A DNA stretch of 64,000 nucleotides from Sphingobium fuliginis (GTDB taxonomy: Bacteria; Pseudomonadota; Alphaproteobacteria; Sphingomonadales; Sphingomonadaceae). Both the position numbers and the translations under genes were made by a program. The stretch covers positions 1 through 64,000 of the forward strand of contig NZ_SEON01000011.1 in NCBI RefSeq assembly GCF_004152845.1, in the 5' to 3' direction. The notes under the pieces were generated by a model. The model was not told the origin of the DNA. It worked only from the letters and a program-made list of their open reading frames with translations, and did no database searches. Positions 31,069 through 39,562 of the stretch are shown here, piece after piece; within the stretch, counting starts at the first letter, position 1, and each line of letters opens with the position of its first letter.

Positions 31069-31863
31069 ATGTCGCTTGGTCAGCAACTGCACCCCCACCT
31101 TCCTTTCCTGCGGCGCTACGCGCGTGCGTTGACGGGCAGCCAGGCGCACGGCGATGCCTATGTGCGCGCCACGCTGGAGGCGATCGTGGCGGCGCCCGAC
31201 GAATTCCCGTCGAATGTCGATCCGCGCCTTGGCCTCTACAAGACTTTCCATGCGATCTGGTCCTCGTCCCATCTGGAAGACGGGCCGGTGCTGACCGGCG
31301 CCGACGGGCAGGAGGCGATCGCGCAGGCACGACTCGCCCGCCTGACGCCGCTGCCGCGCCAGGCGCTGCTGCTGACGGCGCTGGAGGGATTTACCGTCGA
31401 TGACGTCGGCTATCTGATCGGCCTGGACAGCGACGACGTGGAAGCGCTGGTCAAGGAAGCGCTGAGCGAGATCGAGGCGCAGACCCGCGCCAAGGTGCTG
31501 ATCATCGAGGATGAGCCGATCATCGCGATGGATATAGAGACCATCGTTCGCGACCTGGGGCATGAAGTCACCGCCATCGCCGTCACGCGCGAGGATGCGG
31601 TGCGCGAAGCCATGGCGGAACGGCCCGGGCTGGTGCTGGCGGACATCCAGCTTGCCGACGATTCGAGCGGCATCGATGCGGTGAAGGACATCCTCGCCGA
31701 ATTCTCCGTTCCGGTGATCTTCATCACCGCCTTCCCCGAACGCCTGCTGACGGGCGAACGGCCGGAGCCGACCTTCCTCATCACCAAGCCTTTCCAGCGT
31801 TCGACCGTCAAGGCCGCGATTTCTCAGGCGCTGTTCTTCGACGAAGCGACCGCGCCGGCCTGA
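31069..31863 (+). CDS. phyR: Response regulator PhyR, anti-anti-sigma factor
   Basis: A 264-aa protein with an N-terminal sigma-factor-like domain (residues 1-135; HPHLPFLRRYARALTGSQ and TPLPRQALLLTALEGFTVDDVG) and a C-terminal receiver domain (about 140-258). The phosphorylation site is Asp192 in VLADIQLADDSSG, with the upstream acidic pair IIEDEP and the late Lys in FLITKPFQ. When phosphorylated, the sigma-like domain captures NepR and frees EcfG. The segment FITAFPERLLTGERPEPT is typical of PhyR receivers. It is the first gene of the plus-strand half of the stress locus. Confidence 0.95.
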   Translation: MSLGQQLHPHLPFLRRYARALTGSQAHGDAYVRATLEAIVAAPDEFPSNVDPRLGLYKTFHAIWSSSHLEDGPVLTGADGQEAIAQARLARLTPLPRQALLLTALEGFTVDDVGYLIGLDSDDVEALVKEALSEIEAQTRAKVLIIEDEPIIAMDIETIVRDLGHEVTAIAVTREDAVREAMAERPGLVLADIQLADDSSGIDAVKDILAEFSVPVIFITAFPERLLTGERPEPTFLITKPFQRSTVKAAISQALFFDEATAPA

Positions 31864-31902
31864 CGTCGCGCGCGGCTTTCTGAAATTAGGCTGGAAAGAA
31901 GG

Positions 31903-31927
31903 GGAACCCCGGTCCACGACCCGCGTT
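31903..31927 (+). promoter_or_regulatory. EcfG-type promoter upstream of the small protein and ecfG
   Basis: GGAAC (31903-31907), a spacer of exactly 16 bases, and CGTT (31924-31927) give a full match to the EcfG consensus. It begins 40 bases after the phyR stop and lies 28 bases before the ATG of the 44-aa membrane protein, so it would drive that gene and ecfG, giving positive autoregulation. Confidence 0.8.
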
Positions 31928-31955
31928 ATTGATGCGTAACGATCGGGAGCGACCC

Positions 31956-32090
31956 ATGGTCGAACAGGAGCAGCATATTGCGACGGAAGAAGCCAGGGCG
32001 GGCTCGACGCCGCATATCGTGCGTTACGTGCTCGGCGTTTCACTGACACTCGCGATCATCGTGATGATTGTGATATTGTGGGGCCATTGA
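31956..32090 (+). CDS. Small single-helix membrane protein between phyR and ecfG
   Basis: A 44-aa protein from ATG 31956, with GGGAG eight bases upstream. The first 20 residues are hydrophilic and acidic (MVEQEQHIATEEARAG), followed by one transmembrane helix (about 24-43, LGVSLTLAIIVMIVILW) and a short end. Position directly behind an exact EcfG promoter and before ecfG argues that it is real and stress-induced. No family was recognised. Confidence 0.65.
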   Translation: MVEQEQHIATEEARAGSTPHIVRYVLGVSLTLAIIVMIVILWGH

Positions 32091-32206
32091 ACGCGGTTGC
32101 GGCAATTGGTCCTTGAGAAGAAAAAGATTGGGATGCGGACGCACATATGGCTTTGACGACTTCCGTTCATGCAGCGAGGGCGACAGCCGGTGAAGGGGTT
32201 GTTACC

Positions 32207-32863
32207 ATGAGCGACGGCGTGGGCCAGGATGTTGAGCGCGAAACGCTTTCAGACACCGATTTCAAGCGGGAACTGGCGGCGGTCATCCCCCATCTGCGCG
32301 CCTTTGGACGGTCCCTGTCCGGCAATCGCGATGTCGCGGACGATCTGGTGCAGGAAACGCTGCTGAAGGCCTGGGCCGCGCGCAGCCGCTTCCAGGCGGG
32401 CACCAACATGCGTGCCTGGACCTTCATCATCCTGCGCAATCATTATCTGTCGCAGATGCGCCGTTCCCGCTTCCGGGGCGATTGGGACGATCTGGCGGCC
32501 GACCGCCTGCTTGCCGCGCCCGCCGGGCAGGACAAGCATGTCGAACTGTCCGACATGCAGCGCGCCTTGCTGCAATTGCCGCAGCCCCAGCGAGAGGCGC
32601 TGATCCTGGTCGGCGCGGGCGGCTTCGCCTATGAGGAAGCCGCCGAAATCTGCGGCGTCGCCGTGGGCACCATCAAGAGCCGCGTCGCCCGCGGCCGCGC
32701 CGCGCTGGAGCAGATATTGGAAAATGGCGAACTGCCATCCCGCCGCAGCCAGGAAAGCAGCGACGCCGCGGTGCTGGACGAGATCATGGACGATGTCGAC
32801 CGGTTGAGCCGGGGCCGGGAATCCCGGGAAACAGGTGAAGATACCGACTCCGACGTGGAGTGA
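32207..32863 (+). CDS. ecfG: General stress response ECF sigma factor EcfG
   Basis: A 218-aa ECF sigma factor (ECF15 type). Region 2 includes NRDVADDLVQETLLKAWAAR and RAWTFIILRNHYLSQMRRSR; region 4 includes LPQPQREALILVGAGGFAYE and GVAVGTIKSRVARGRAAL. The C-terminus is acidic and Ser-rich. It recognises GGAAC-N16/17-CGTT promoters of stress genes. ATG 32207 is preferred because GAAGGGG lies upstream; an ATG at 32147 would add 20 residues that are not typical of the family. Confidence 0.93.
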   Translation: MSDGVGQDVERETLSDTDFKRELAAVIPHLRAFGRSLSGNRDVADDLVQETLLKAWAARSRFQAGTNMRAWTFIILRNHYLSQMRRSRFRGDWDDLAADRLLAAPAGQDKHVELSDMQRALLQLPQPQREALILVGAGGFAYEEAAEICGVAVGTIKSRVARGRAALEQILENGELPSRRSQESSDAAVLDEIMDDVDRLSRGRESRETGEDTDSDVE

Positions 32864-32911
32864 TCTGTGCTATACTCTCCGCCTCGGTATGCGAGGATCG
32901 GGAGAAGGAGA

Positions 32912-33163
32912 ATGGACGAAGGTCGTAAGGACGAACCCTTCGAACCGGCTTCCTTGCCGGGCCGGTCGCGGGGAAGCCTGATCATATTCCTTCTGGTCGC
33001 CCTGGCGCTGGTGCTGGCGATCGGCTTTTTCTACATGACGAAGGAACGCGACGATAGCCGTGCCGACGCCCTTATGAAGGCAGCCGGTTCCGTCGACAGC
33101 GCCGCCCATGTGGTGGGGCACGCGGCGAAGAACGCCGCGGATGCGCTTCGCAACCAGAATTGA
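32912..33163 (+). CDS. Small membrane protein downstream of ecfG
   Basis: An 83-aa protein with a strong ribosome-binding site (GGAGAAGGAG) directly before ATG 32912. A charged N-terminus of about 22 residues is followed by one helix (SLIIFLLVALALVLAIGFFY, about 22-41) and a C-terminal part rich in Ala and His (AAHVVGHAAKNAADALRNQN), probably in the periplasm. It lies 48 bases after ecfG and may be co-transcribed. No known family; a stress-induced envelope role is only a guess. Confidence 0.7.
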   Translation: MDEGRKDEPFEPASLPGRSRGSLIIFLLVALALVLAIGFFYMTKERDDSRADALMKAAGSVDSAAHVVGHAAKNAADALRNQN

Positions 33164-33253
33164 TCGCCCCTGCCGCTTCGTCGGCATGGTCGGTGGTCCC
33201 GTTCAGAAAATCTTTGTGATTGTCGTGCATTGTCCCTGACAGTGTCGGATTTC

Positions 33254-33270
33254 CTTACAGCGCCTGTAAG
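33254..33270. promoter_or_regulatory. Perfect inverted repeat upstream of the EPS trio
   Basis: CTTACAG-CGC-CTGTAAG has perfect 7-base arms, about 50 bases before the sugar transferase start. It could be an operator for a dimeric regulator or a small hairpin. I did not find a convincing sigma-54 promoter (GG and GC spaced by ten bases) next to it. Confidence 0.4.
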
Positions 33271-33319
33271 CTGATCCGGCTGTCACCTGCCCGCCGGGCG
33301 CAGCGGGAACGCGCGACGA

Positions 33320-34708
33320 ATGATAAGATTGTTCAAACATTATGTGCCGCATGCGGTCCTGCTGCTCGGCCTTCTGGACTTCATGCTGCTGATGGCGGCG
33401 GCTGAAGGCGGGTGGATTCTGCGCGCCCGCCAGATCGGCATGGAGGTCGATCATGTGTCGACCCGCATCGCGCCGCTGCTCAGCTTCGGCCTGGCCATAC
33501 AGACAGCGATGATCGCGGTCGGCGTCTATGGGCCGGAGGCGCTGCAATCGATCCGCTACGCGCTGGCGCGGCTGCTGGTCGCGATTTCGCTGGGCGTGCT
33601 GTTCCTGTCGGTCATGCATTTCCTGCTGCCGGACATCACGCTCTGGCGGTCCAATTCGCTTTACGCCATGGGACTCGCCATTGCCCTGCTGCTGGCGATC
33701 CGCGTCCTTTTGGGATCGATGCTCGGCGGCGAAGCGTTCAAGCGGCGGCTGGTCGTGCTGGGCGCGGGCAATCGCGCCGACCGCATCCGGGAGATCGAGC
33801 AGCGCAAGGGATCGGGCTTCCTCGTCGTCGGCTACATCGCGATGAATGACGGCGCGCAGGTGATCCCGGAGGCGATCAACCGCAGCGCCATCTACAATCT
33901 CGCCGATTTCGTCGTCCGCCTGGCCGCGAGCGAGGTGGTGCTGGCGCTGGAGGAACGGCGCAACGCCTTGCCGCTGAGCGACCTGCTGCGCATCAAGACC
34001 ACCGGCGTCCATGTGAACGAGATCTCCACCTTCCTGGAGCGGGAAACCGGCCGTGTCGACCTGGACAGCGTGAATCCGAGCTGGCTGATCTTCTCCGACG
34101 GCTTTTCGGCGGGCCGCCGCCTGTCCAGCATCGCCAAGCGGCTGTTCGACGTCCTCGCCAGTTCGATCCTGCTGCTGCTGACCGGCCCCATCATCCTGCT
34201 GGCCGCCCTGTTGGTGAAGCTCGACAGCAAGGGCCCCGCATTCTACCGCCAGCAGCGCGTCGGCCTTTATGGCGAGGAATTCTGGATCGTGAAGCTGCGC
34301 ACCATGCGGCAGGACGCGGAACTGTCCGGCCAGGCGGTCTGGGCGGAAAAGGACGATCCGCGCATCACCCGCCTTGGCTACTGGCTGCGCAAGCTGCGCA
34401 TCGACGAACTGCCGCAGACATGGACGGTGCTGAAGGGCGAGATGAGCTTCGTCGGCCCGCGCCCCGAACGCCGTCAGTTCGTCGAGGATCTGGAACAGCA
34501 TCTGCGCTATTATGCGGAGCGGCACATGGTGAAGCCCGGCATCACCGGCTGGGCGCAGATCAACTATCCCTATGGCGCGTCGATAGAGGATGCCCGGAAC
34601 AAGCTGGAATATGATCTTTATTACGCCAAGAACTACACGCCTTTCCTCGATCTGCTGATCCTCATCCAGACGCTGCGCGTCATCCTCTGGCCGGAGGGGG
34701 CGCGGTGA
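33320..34708 (+). CDS. EpsB-type polyprenyl glycosylphosphotransferase
   Basis: A 462-aa inner-membrane protein that starts exopolysaccharide repeat-unit assembly by moving a sugar phosphate onto undecaprenyl phosphate. The N-terminal half has about four helices (10-28, 48-70, 82-100, 112-130) and a Rossmann-like part (RRLVVLGAGNRADRI). The bacterial sugar transferase domain begins with RLFDVLASSILLLLTGPIIL and holds FYRQQRVGLYGEEF, KLRTMRQDAE, LRKLRIDELPQ and GPRPERRQF. It is the form associated with the PEP-CTERM/exosortase EPS systems, supported by prsK and prsR directly downstream. The stop overlaps the prsK start. Confidence 0.88.
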   Translation: MIRLFKHYVPHAVLLLGLLDFMLLMAAAEGGWILRARQIGMEVDHVSTRIAPLLSFGLAIQTAMIAVGVYGPEALQSIRYALARLLVAISLGVLFLSVMHFLLPDITLWRSNSLYAMGLAIALLLAIRVLLGSMLGGEAFKRRLVVLGAGNRADRIREIEQRKGSGFLVVGYIAMNDGAQVIPEAINRSAIYNLADFVVRLAASEVVLALEERRNALPLSDLLRIKTTGVHVNEISTFLERETGRVDLDSVNPSWLIFSDGFSAGRRLSSIAKRLFDVLASSILLLLTGPIILLAALLVKLDSKGPAFYRQQRVGLYGEEFWIVKLRTMRQDAELSGQAVWAEKDDPRITRLGYWLRKLRIDELPQTWTVLKGEMSFVGPRPERRQFVEDLEQHLRYYAERHMVKPGITGWAQINYPYGASIEDARNKLEYDLYYAKNYTPFLDLLILIQTLRVILWPEGAR

Positions 34709-36774
34709 GCGGCCTGCTGCAATTCGTCGGGGACTGGGGCCATGCGCTGGCCGCCGTGCTGTTCGCGGCGCTCGGCATTTTCGTCCTGCGCCGCCGGGAA
34801 GAAGCCGCCGAACAGCGCCTGCTGGCCGCGGCGCTGCTGCTGACCGCCTGCTGGTCGCTCTATGTCTCCTTCGGCGGGGTGGGCAAGCCGCTGACCGGCA
34901 TCGGAGAAAATATCCGAAACGCGGCCTGGCTGCTGCTGCTGTTCGCGATGCTGCGGCGGAACGGCGCGGTGCGGGGAGAATCCCTGCTGGCGATCGGATC
35001 GGTCTATGCCGCCGTGGCGGGAATCATCCTGCTTCAGACCTTCACCGACCTCATCTGGCGGCAATTGCCGGAGCCTAGCGACCTGCACCGCGCGCTTCTT
35101 CATGCCTCGCTGGTGCTGCACCTGATGACCGCCATCGGCAGCCTGATGCTGGTCCATCATCTCTATATCAGTTGGCCGGTGCGGGAACGGGAGCGGGTGG
35201 CGCTGCTGCTGGGGGCGCTGGCGGCGATGTGGACATATGACCTCAATCTCTATGCCATCGCCACCTTCGCCATCGACCGGGCAAGCGATCTCTACGCGCT
35301 GCGCGGGCCGATGATGGCGCTGCTGGCCCCGGTGATCGCGGCGGGAATGCGCGCCGACATGGCCGGACGGCTGCAACTGTCCCGCGCCCTGACATTCCAG
35401 TCGCTCTCCCTCGCGGCCATCGCGCTCTACATCGTGGTGCTGGCGGCGGCGGCGGTGCTGGTGGAACTGGTCGCCGGGCCCTATGCCCGCGCGGTCGAGA
35501 TCGGCTGCGTCTTCTTCCTGGCGGTAAGCGCGCTCGTGCTGCTGCCTTCCCGCCGGCTCCGCGCCTTCTGGAAGGTGCAGGTGGCCAAGCATTTCTTCCA
35601 GCACCGCTATGACTATCGCACCGAATGGATGCGCTTCGGCGACACCATAGGCCGCCCCGGCGACAATGCCCTGCCTTTGGGGGAGCGCGTGGCGAAGGCG
35701 GTGGCCGACATCACCGATTCTCCCGCCGCCCTGCTGATGCTGCGTGCGGACGACGGCGCGCTGGCGTTCGAAACGCACTGGAACTGGCAGGGGGACAGGC
35801 CGGACGGATCGGTCGTGCCCGCCCCGCTCGCCGCCCTCATCGAACAGAGCGGCTGGATCATCGACATCGACCGCCCGCCTTCCGGGGCCGGGGAAATCAG
35901 TGCGCCGGGCTGGATGAGCCTGGACCGCCGCGCCTGGGCGCTGGTGCCGCTGATCCATTTCGGCCGGCTGATCGGCGCGATCCTGCTTGCCCGCCCGCCG
36001 ATCGACCGCCGGCTCGACTGGGAGGATTTCGACATGCTGCGCGCCGCCGGACGGCAGGCGGCCAGCTATCTGAGCGAGGCGCAGGGCCAGCAGGCGCTGG
36101 ACGACGCCCAGCGCTTCGAGGAGTTCAACCGCCGCTTCGCCTTCATCATCCATGACGTCAAGAATCTGGTGAGCCAGCTTTCGCTGCTCGCCCGCAATGC
36201 GGAGCGGCACGCCGACAATCCGGATTTCCGCACCGACATGGTGCTGACGCTGAAGGAATCGGTGGGCAAGATGAACGACATGCTCGCCCGCCTGTCGCAG
36301 CATAACAAGGGCCGGGCGGAGGAACCCCGGCCCATGGCGCTGCGCGAAGTGGCGGAGCAGGTCGCGCGCACCCGCTCGCGCCAGCACGAAATAGGCGTGA
36401 CCGGCGACGCGCCGCCCGTGCTGGCCGATCCCGCCAGGGTCGAGCAGATCGTCACCCACCTGCTCCAGAACGCCATCGACGCCAGCCGGCCGGACAGCCC
36501 CGTGGAATTGCGCTTGTCCGCCGATGGTGGCTGCGCCCTGCTGGATGTCGTCGATCAGGGCCGGGGGATGACCGCGGAATTCATCCGCCGCGAATTGTTC
36601 AAGCCCTTCTCCTCCAGCAAGGCGGGGGGCTTTGGCATCGGTGCGTTCGAGGCGCGGGCCCTGGCCCAGGCGATGGGCGGGCGGATCGATGTGGAAAGCA
36701 AGCCCGGCGTGGGGAGCCGGTTCACGCTGCGCCTGCCTTTGGCGCAACAGGATCTTAGGGGGAAGGCCGCCTGA
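34705..36774 (+). CDS. prsK: PEP-CTERM system sensor histidine kinase PrsK
   Basis: A 689-aa membrane sensor kinase. About eight helices fill residues 5-285, followed by a GAF-like domain (about 320-455) and a kinase core. The H-box reads FIIHDVKNLVSQLS with His483; the N-box is HLLQNAIDAS, the D-box DQGRGM and the G-box GFGIGA, so the kinase looks active. This architecture, with eight helices and a GAF domain next to an NtrC-type partner, is that of PrsK, the kinase associated with PEP-CTERM/exosortase loci. Start is a GTG overlapping the sugar transferase stop. Confidence 0.88.
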   Translation: MSGLLQFVGDWGHALAAVLFAALGIFVLRRREEAAEQRLLAAALLLTACWSLYVSFGGVGKPLTGIGENIRNAAWLLLLFAMLRRNGAVRGESLLAIGSVYAAVAGIILLQTFTDLIWRQLPEPSDLHRALLHASLVLHLMTAIGSLMLVHHLYISWPVRERERVALLLGALAAMWTYDLNLYAIATFAIDRASDLYALRGPMMALLAPVIAAGMRADMAGRLQLSRALTFQSLSLAAIALYIVVLAAAAVLVELVAGPYARAVEIGCVFFLAVSALVLLPSRRLRAFWKVQVAKHFFQHRYDYRTEWMRFGDTIGRPGDNALPLGERVAKAVADITDSPAALLMLRADDGALAFETHWNWQGDRPDGSVVPAPLAALIEQSGWIIDIDRPPSGAGEISAPGWMSLDRRAWALVPLIHFGRLIGAILLARPPIDRRLDWEDFDMLRAAGRQAASYLSEAQGQQALDDAQRFEEFNRRFAFIIHDVKNLVSQLSLLARNAERHADNPDFRTDMVLTLKESVGKMNDMLARLSQHNKGRAEEPRPMALREVAEQVARTRSRQHEIGVTGDAPPVLADPARVEQIVTHLLQNAIDASRPDSPVELRLSADGGCALLDVVDQGRGMTAEFIRRELFKPFSSSKAGGFGIGAFEARALAQAMGGRIDVESKPGVGSRFTLRLPLAQQDLRGKAA

Positions 36775-38138
36775 TGAGCGACATGCGACCGAAACTGCTG
36801 ATCGTCGAGGACGATCCGGGCCTGCAACGGCAATTGCGCTGGGCCTATGAGGAATATCAGCTCTTCATCGCGGGCGACCGGGAGGAAGCGATAGAGATGC
36901 TGCGCGAGCAGGCGCCCGATGTGGTGACGCTGGACCTGGGCCTGCCGCCCGATCCCGACGGCACCAGCGAAGGGTTCGCGACGCTGGCGGAAATGCTGCG
37001 GATCAAGCCGGACACGAAGGTCATCGTCGCGTCCGGCCATGGGGCGCGGGAAAGCGCGCTGCAGGCCATTTCCGGCGGCGCCTATGATTTCTACCAGAAG
37101 CCGGTCGACATCGATGAGCTGGGGCTGATCGTCCGCCGCGCCTTCCACGTTCATGCGCTGGAGCGGGAAAATGCCCGGCTGGCCGAAACCGCGCCGGAGG
37201 GCGGGCGCGTGCTGGGCCGGCTGATCACCGCCGCGCCGGAAATGATGAAGGTCGCCCGCACCATAGAACGGGTGGCGGCCGCGGACGTCTCCGTCCTGCT
37301 GCTGGGCGCAAGCGGCACCGGCAAGGAATTGCTGGCGCAGGGCCTGCACGATGCCAGCCCGCGCCGGGACGGGGCCTTCGTCGCGATCAACTGCGCGGCG
37401 ATTCCCGAAACATTGCTGGAGGCCGAACTGTTCGGCCATGAGAAGGGCGCCTTCACCGGGGCGATCAAGACCACGCCCGGCAAGATCGAGCAGGCGCAGG
37501 GCGGCACGCTCTTCCTGGACGAAGTGGGCGACATACCGCTGGCCTTGCAGGTGAAGCTGCTGCGCTTCCTGCAGGAGCGGGTGATCGAACGGATCGGCGG
37601 ACGCCAGCCCATATCGGTCAACACGCGGATCGTCTGCGCCACGCATCAGGATCTGGAAGCCATGATCGCGGCGGGCACTTTCCGGGAGGACCTCTATTAT
37701 CGCCTGGCGGAGATCGTCGTGCGCATTCCCGCTCTCCGGGAGCGGCCGGGCGATCCGGCGCTGCTGGCGCGGCATTTCCTCCACCGCTTCGCCAAGGAGA
37801 TGAATCCGCAGGTCAAGGGGCTCGCGCCCGATGCGCTGGCGGCGCTCGACGCCTGGGGCTGGCCGGGCAATGTGCGAGAGCTGGAAAACCGCATGAAGCG
37901 CGCCGTCATCATGGCCGACGGCAAGCATGTGACCGCGGCCGATCTCGATCTGGACGGAGATCGCGCCGAAGGCGGTGATGTGGTGAACCTGAAGGCGGCG
38001 CGGGAAATGGCCGACCGCCGCGCGATCCGCCGGGCGATTGCGCGGACGGACGGGAATATCTCCGGCGCGGCGAAGATGCTGGGGATCAGCCGGCCGACGC
38101 TCTACGATCTGCTGAAGCAATATCGGATGCAGAATTGA
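36774..38138 (+). CDS. prsR: PEP-CTERM system sigma-54 response regulator PrsR
   Basis: A 454-aa NtrC-type activator. The receiver domain (1-125) has Asp54 in TLDLGLPPDPDG; the AAA+ domain has Walker A GASGTGKELL, the sigma-54 contact loop GAFTGA, and GGTLFLDEVGDIP; the C-terminus is a Fis-type helix-turn-helix (GNISGAAKMLGISRPTLYDLL). It needs RpoN, so its targets should carry sigma-54 promoters, probably EPS genes elsewhere in the genome. The ATG overlaps the prsK stop by one base, so kinase and regulator are translated together. Confidence 0.92.
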   Translation: MSDMRPKLLIVEDDPGLQRQLRWAYEEYQLFIAGDREEAIEMLREQAPDVVTLDLGLPPDPDGTSEGFATLAEMLRIKPDTKVIVASGHGARESALQAISGGAYDFYQKPVDIDELGLIVRRAFHVHALERENARLAETAPEGGRVLGRLITAAPEMMKVARTIERVAAADVSVLLLGASGTGKELLAQGLHDASPRRDGAFVAINCAAIPETLLEAELFGHEKGAFTGAIKTTPGKIEQAQGGTLFLDEVGDIPLALQVKLLRFLQERVIERIGGRQPISVNTRIVCATHQDLEAMIAAGTFREDLYYRLAEIVVRIPALRERPGDPALLARHFLHRFAKEMNPQVKGLAPDALAALDAWGWPGNVRELENRMKRAVIMADGKHVTAADLDLDGDRAEGGDVVNLKAAREMADRRAIRRAIARTDGNISGAAKMLGISRPTLYDLLKQYRMQN

Positions 38139-38205
38139 AGGCCCTGATTGTACCAAAGCGCGCCGCGTCCATTGGAGTGCGGGGAAATGGCCAATCCAAG
38201 ACATT

Positions 38206-38333
38206 CCCCTCCCGCAGGCGGGAGGGGTTAGGGGTGGGTGCGAGCGCAGCGAGCTTCCAGCTTAGCCGTTGCAAATTCCCGCTGATGTCGCGCCAGCCCA
38301 CCCCCTAGCCCCCTCCCGCTTGCGGGAGGGGGG
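38206..38333 (+). repeat. GC-rich palindromic intergenic repeat, copy B
   Basis: This copy has the same layout as 3995-4127: CCCCTCCCGCAGGCGG and GAGGGGTTAGGGGTGGG on the left, GCGAGCTTCC in the middle, and GCCCACCCCC with CCCTCCCGCTTGCGGGAGGG on the right. It lies between prsR and the convergent GntR gene and may serve as a two-way transcript end. Confidence 0.8.
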
Positions 38334-38428
38334 ATGGCAGGAAACCACCCAAATCAGCCAGCCCGGCGGCTCACGAACTTATCACGTCACCCGCACCCAC
38401 TGCACTCATGGAAAAACGCAGCGCGATC

Positions 38429-38773
38429 CTAGGCTCGTTGCAAATCCAGATCCGCCGCGCTGATTCCCAGCCTCCTGATCTGCTCCGCCACAGGCGGCCA
38501 TACGGTCTCCATGAAGCGCGCCCGTTCCATTTCCCGCAACCGCCGCGTCGCGCCGTCGGCGACGAACATGCCGACGCCGCGCTTCACCACGATCAGCCCA
38601 TCGTCCTGAAAGCATTGATAGGCCTTCGCTACCGTCAGCGGATTGGCGCCCTGCTGCGCGGCCAGGGCACGCACCGAAGGCAGCATGTCCCCATCGCGAA
38701 ACTCCCCGTCCAGAATAGAAGCGGCGATGATCTCCCGAAGGCGGAGATAGACGGGTTTTGAGTCGTCGGCCAT
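38429..38773 (-). CDS. GntR-family transcriptional regulator (short, YtrA-like)
   Basis: A 114-aa regulator with an N-terminal winged helix (LREIIAASILDGEFRDGDML, then PSVRALAAQQGANPLTVAKA, then LIVVKRGVGMFV) and only a short helical tail, as in the YtrA subgroup. Such proteins normally control nearby transporter genes. No ABC transporter is adjacent; the nearest genes are a nitroreductase and a peptide transporter. It is likely autoregulatory, but no operator was identified. Confidence 0.85.
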   Translation of the reverse strand: MADDSKPVYLRLREIIAASILDGEFRDGDMLPSVRALAAQQGANPLTVAKAYQCFQDDGLIVVKRGVGMFVADGATRRLREMERARFMETVWPPVAEQIRRLGISAADLDLQRA

Positions 38774-38845
38774 GGTGCATCAGTGCCATAATACAGCGTG
38801 GCAGGTCAAGCGACGCCCTTGCGCCATATCCGGCTGAACATGTAA

Positions 38846-39424
38846 CTATCTGTCCCAGACAGAAACTATATTGTCATATTCTGGCCGAGGACGCTCTTCC
38901 TGTTCCCGTCCCGCAGTGCCGATGAAGACGAAGCCCGCGATCCGCTCCCCGGCCTTCGCAAAGGCGGCGCGCACATCCTCATTATAGCTGGCCCAGCCCG
39001 TCAGCCAGCCCGCCGCAAAGCCCAGCGCATGCGCTGCATGGAGCAGATTCATGATCGCCGCGCCCGCCGACAGTTCCTGTTCCCACACAGGGATCTTGCT
39101 ACCCTCTACCGGCGCGGACAGCGCGACGACCAGCGTGGGCGCCTGATGCGCGAACTGGCGCATTGACTCCATCTCCAGCCGCCCGGCATCGGGCTTTTCG
39201 GCGCGATACGCCGTCTCGAGCAATGCCGCGAGAGCGTCCCGCTTCTCCAGCGGCACGATCACGAAGCGCCAGGGCGCCAGCTTGCCATGATCGGGCGTGC
39301 GCTGCGCCACCTCCAATATCTTGCGGAGCTGGCCTTCGTCCGGTCCCGGCGCGATCAGGTCGCGCGGCTTGCCCGATCGGCGGGTCTGGAGAAGCGAGAG
39401 CGGAGAACTGCGGTCGTTGAACAT
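38846..39424 (-). CDS. Nitroreductase family protein
   Basis: A 192-aa FMN-dependent NAD(P)H oxidoreductase of the YdjA-like nitroreductase subgroup. Family segments include LQTRRSGKPRDLIAPGP, AQRTPDHGKLAPWRFVIV, ELSAGAAIMNLLHAAHALG and GWLTGWASYN. The frame is open to 39544, but ATG 39424 gives the usual N-terminus before the first helix. The physiological substrate is unknown. It is divergent from the peptide transporter. Confidence 0.85.
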   Translation of the reverse strand: MFNDRSSPLSLLQTRRSGKPRDLIAPGPDEGQLRKILEVAQRTPDHGKLAPWRFVIVPLEKRDALAALLETAYRAEKPDAGRLEMESMRQFAHQAPTLVVALSAPVEGSKIPVWEQELSAGAAIMNLLHAAHALGFAAGWLTGWASYNEDVRAAFAKAGERIAGFVFIGTAGREQEERPRPEYDNIVSVWDR

Positions 39425-39475
39425 GGCCGTCCAGATGGCCCGGCGGCGGGCAGGACGCAAGGGCAGGGCCGCTCT

Positions 39476-39505
39476 TTGACAGACGAATAATTTCGGTTCT
39501 AGGCT
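39476..39505 (+). promoter_or_regulatory. Sigma-70-type promoter candidate for the peptide transporter
   Basis: TTGACA (39476-39481) is followed after 18 bases by TAGGCT (39500-39505). The -35 element is a perfect consensus and the -10 element is weak, which is common in alphaproteobacteria. It lies about 60 bases before the transporter start and points toward it. Confidence 0.4.
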
Positions 39506-39562
39506 GGCGGCGACAAGGGATGCGTTTCGCAGGGCCCGCAACAAGATAGGATAAGGGGCCGG

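Noticed and set aside
33164-33319. Sigma-54 promoter before the EPS sugar transferase
   Set aside because: I looked for GG-N10-GC in a TGGCAC/TTGC context because PrsR is an NtrC-type activator, but found no acceptable match in this interval.
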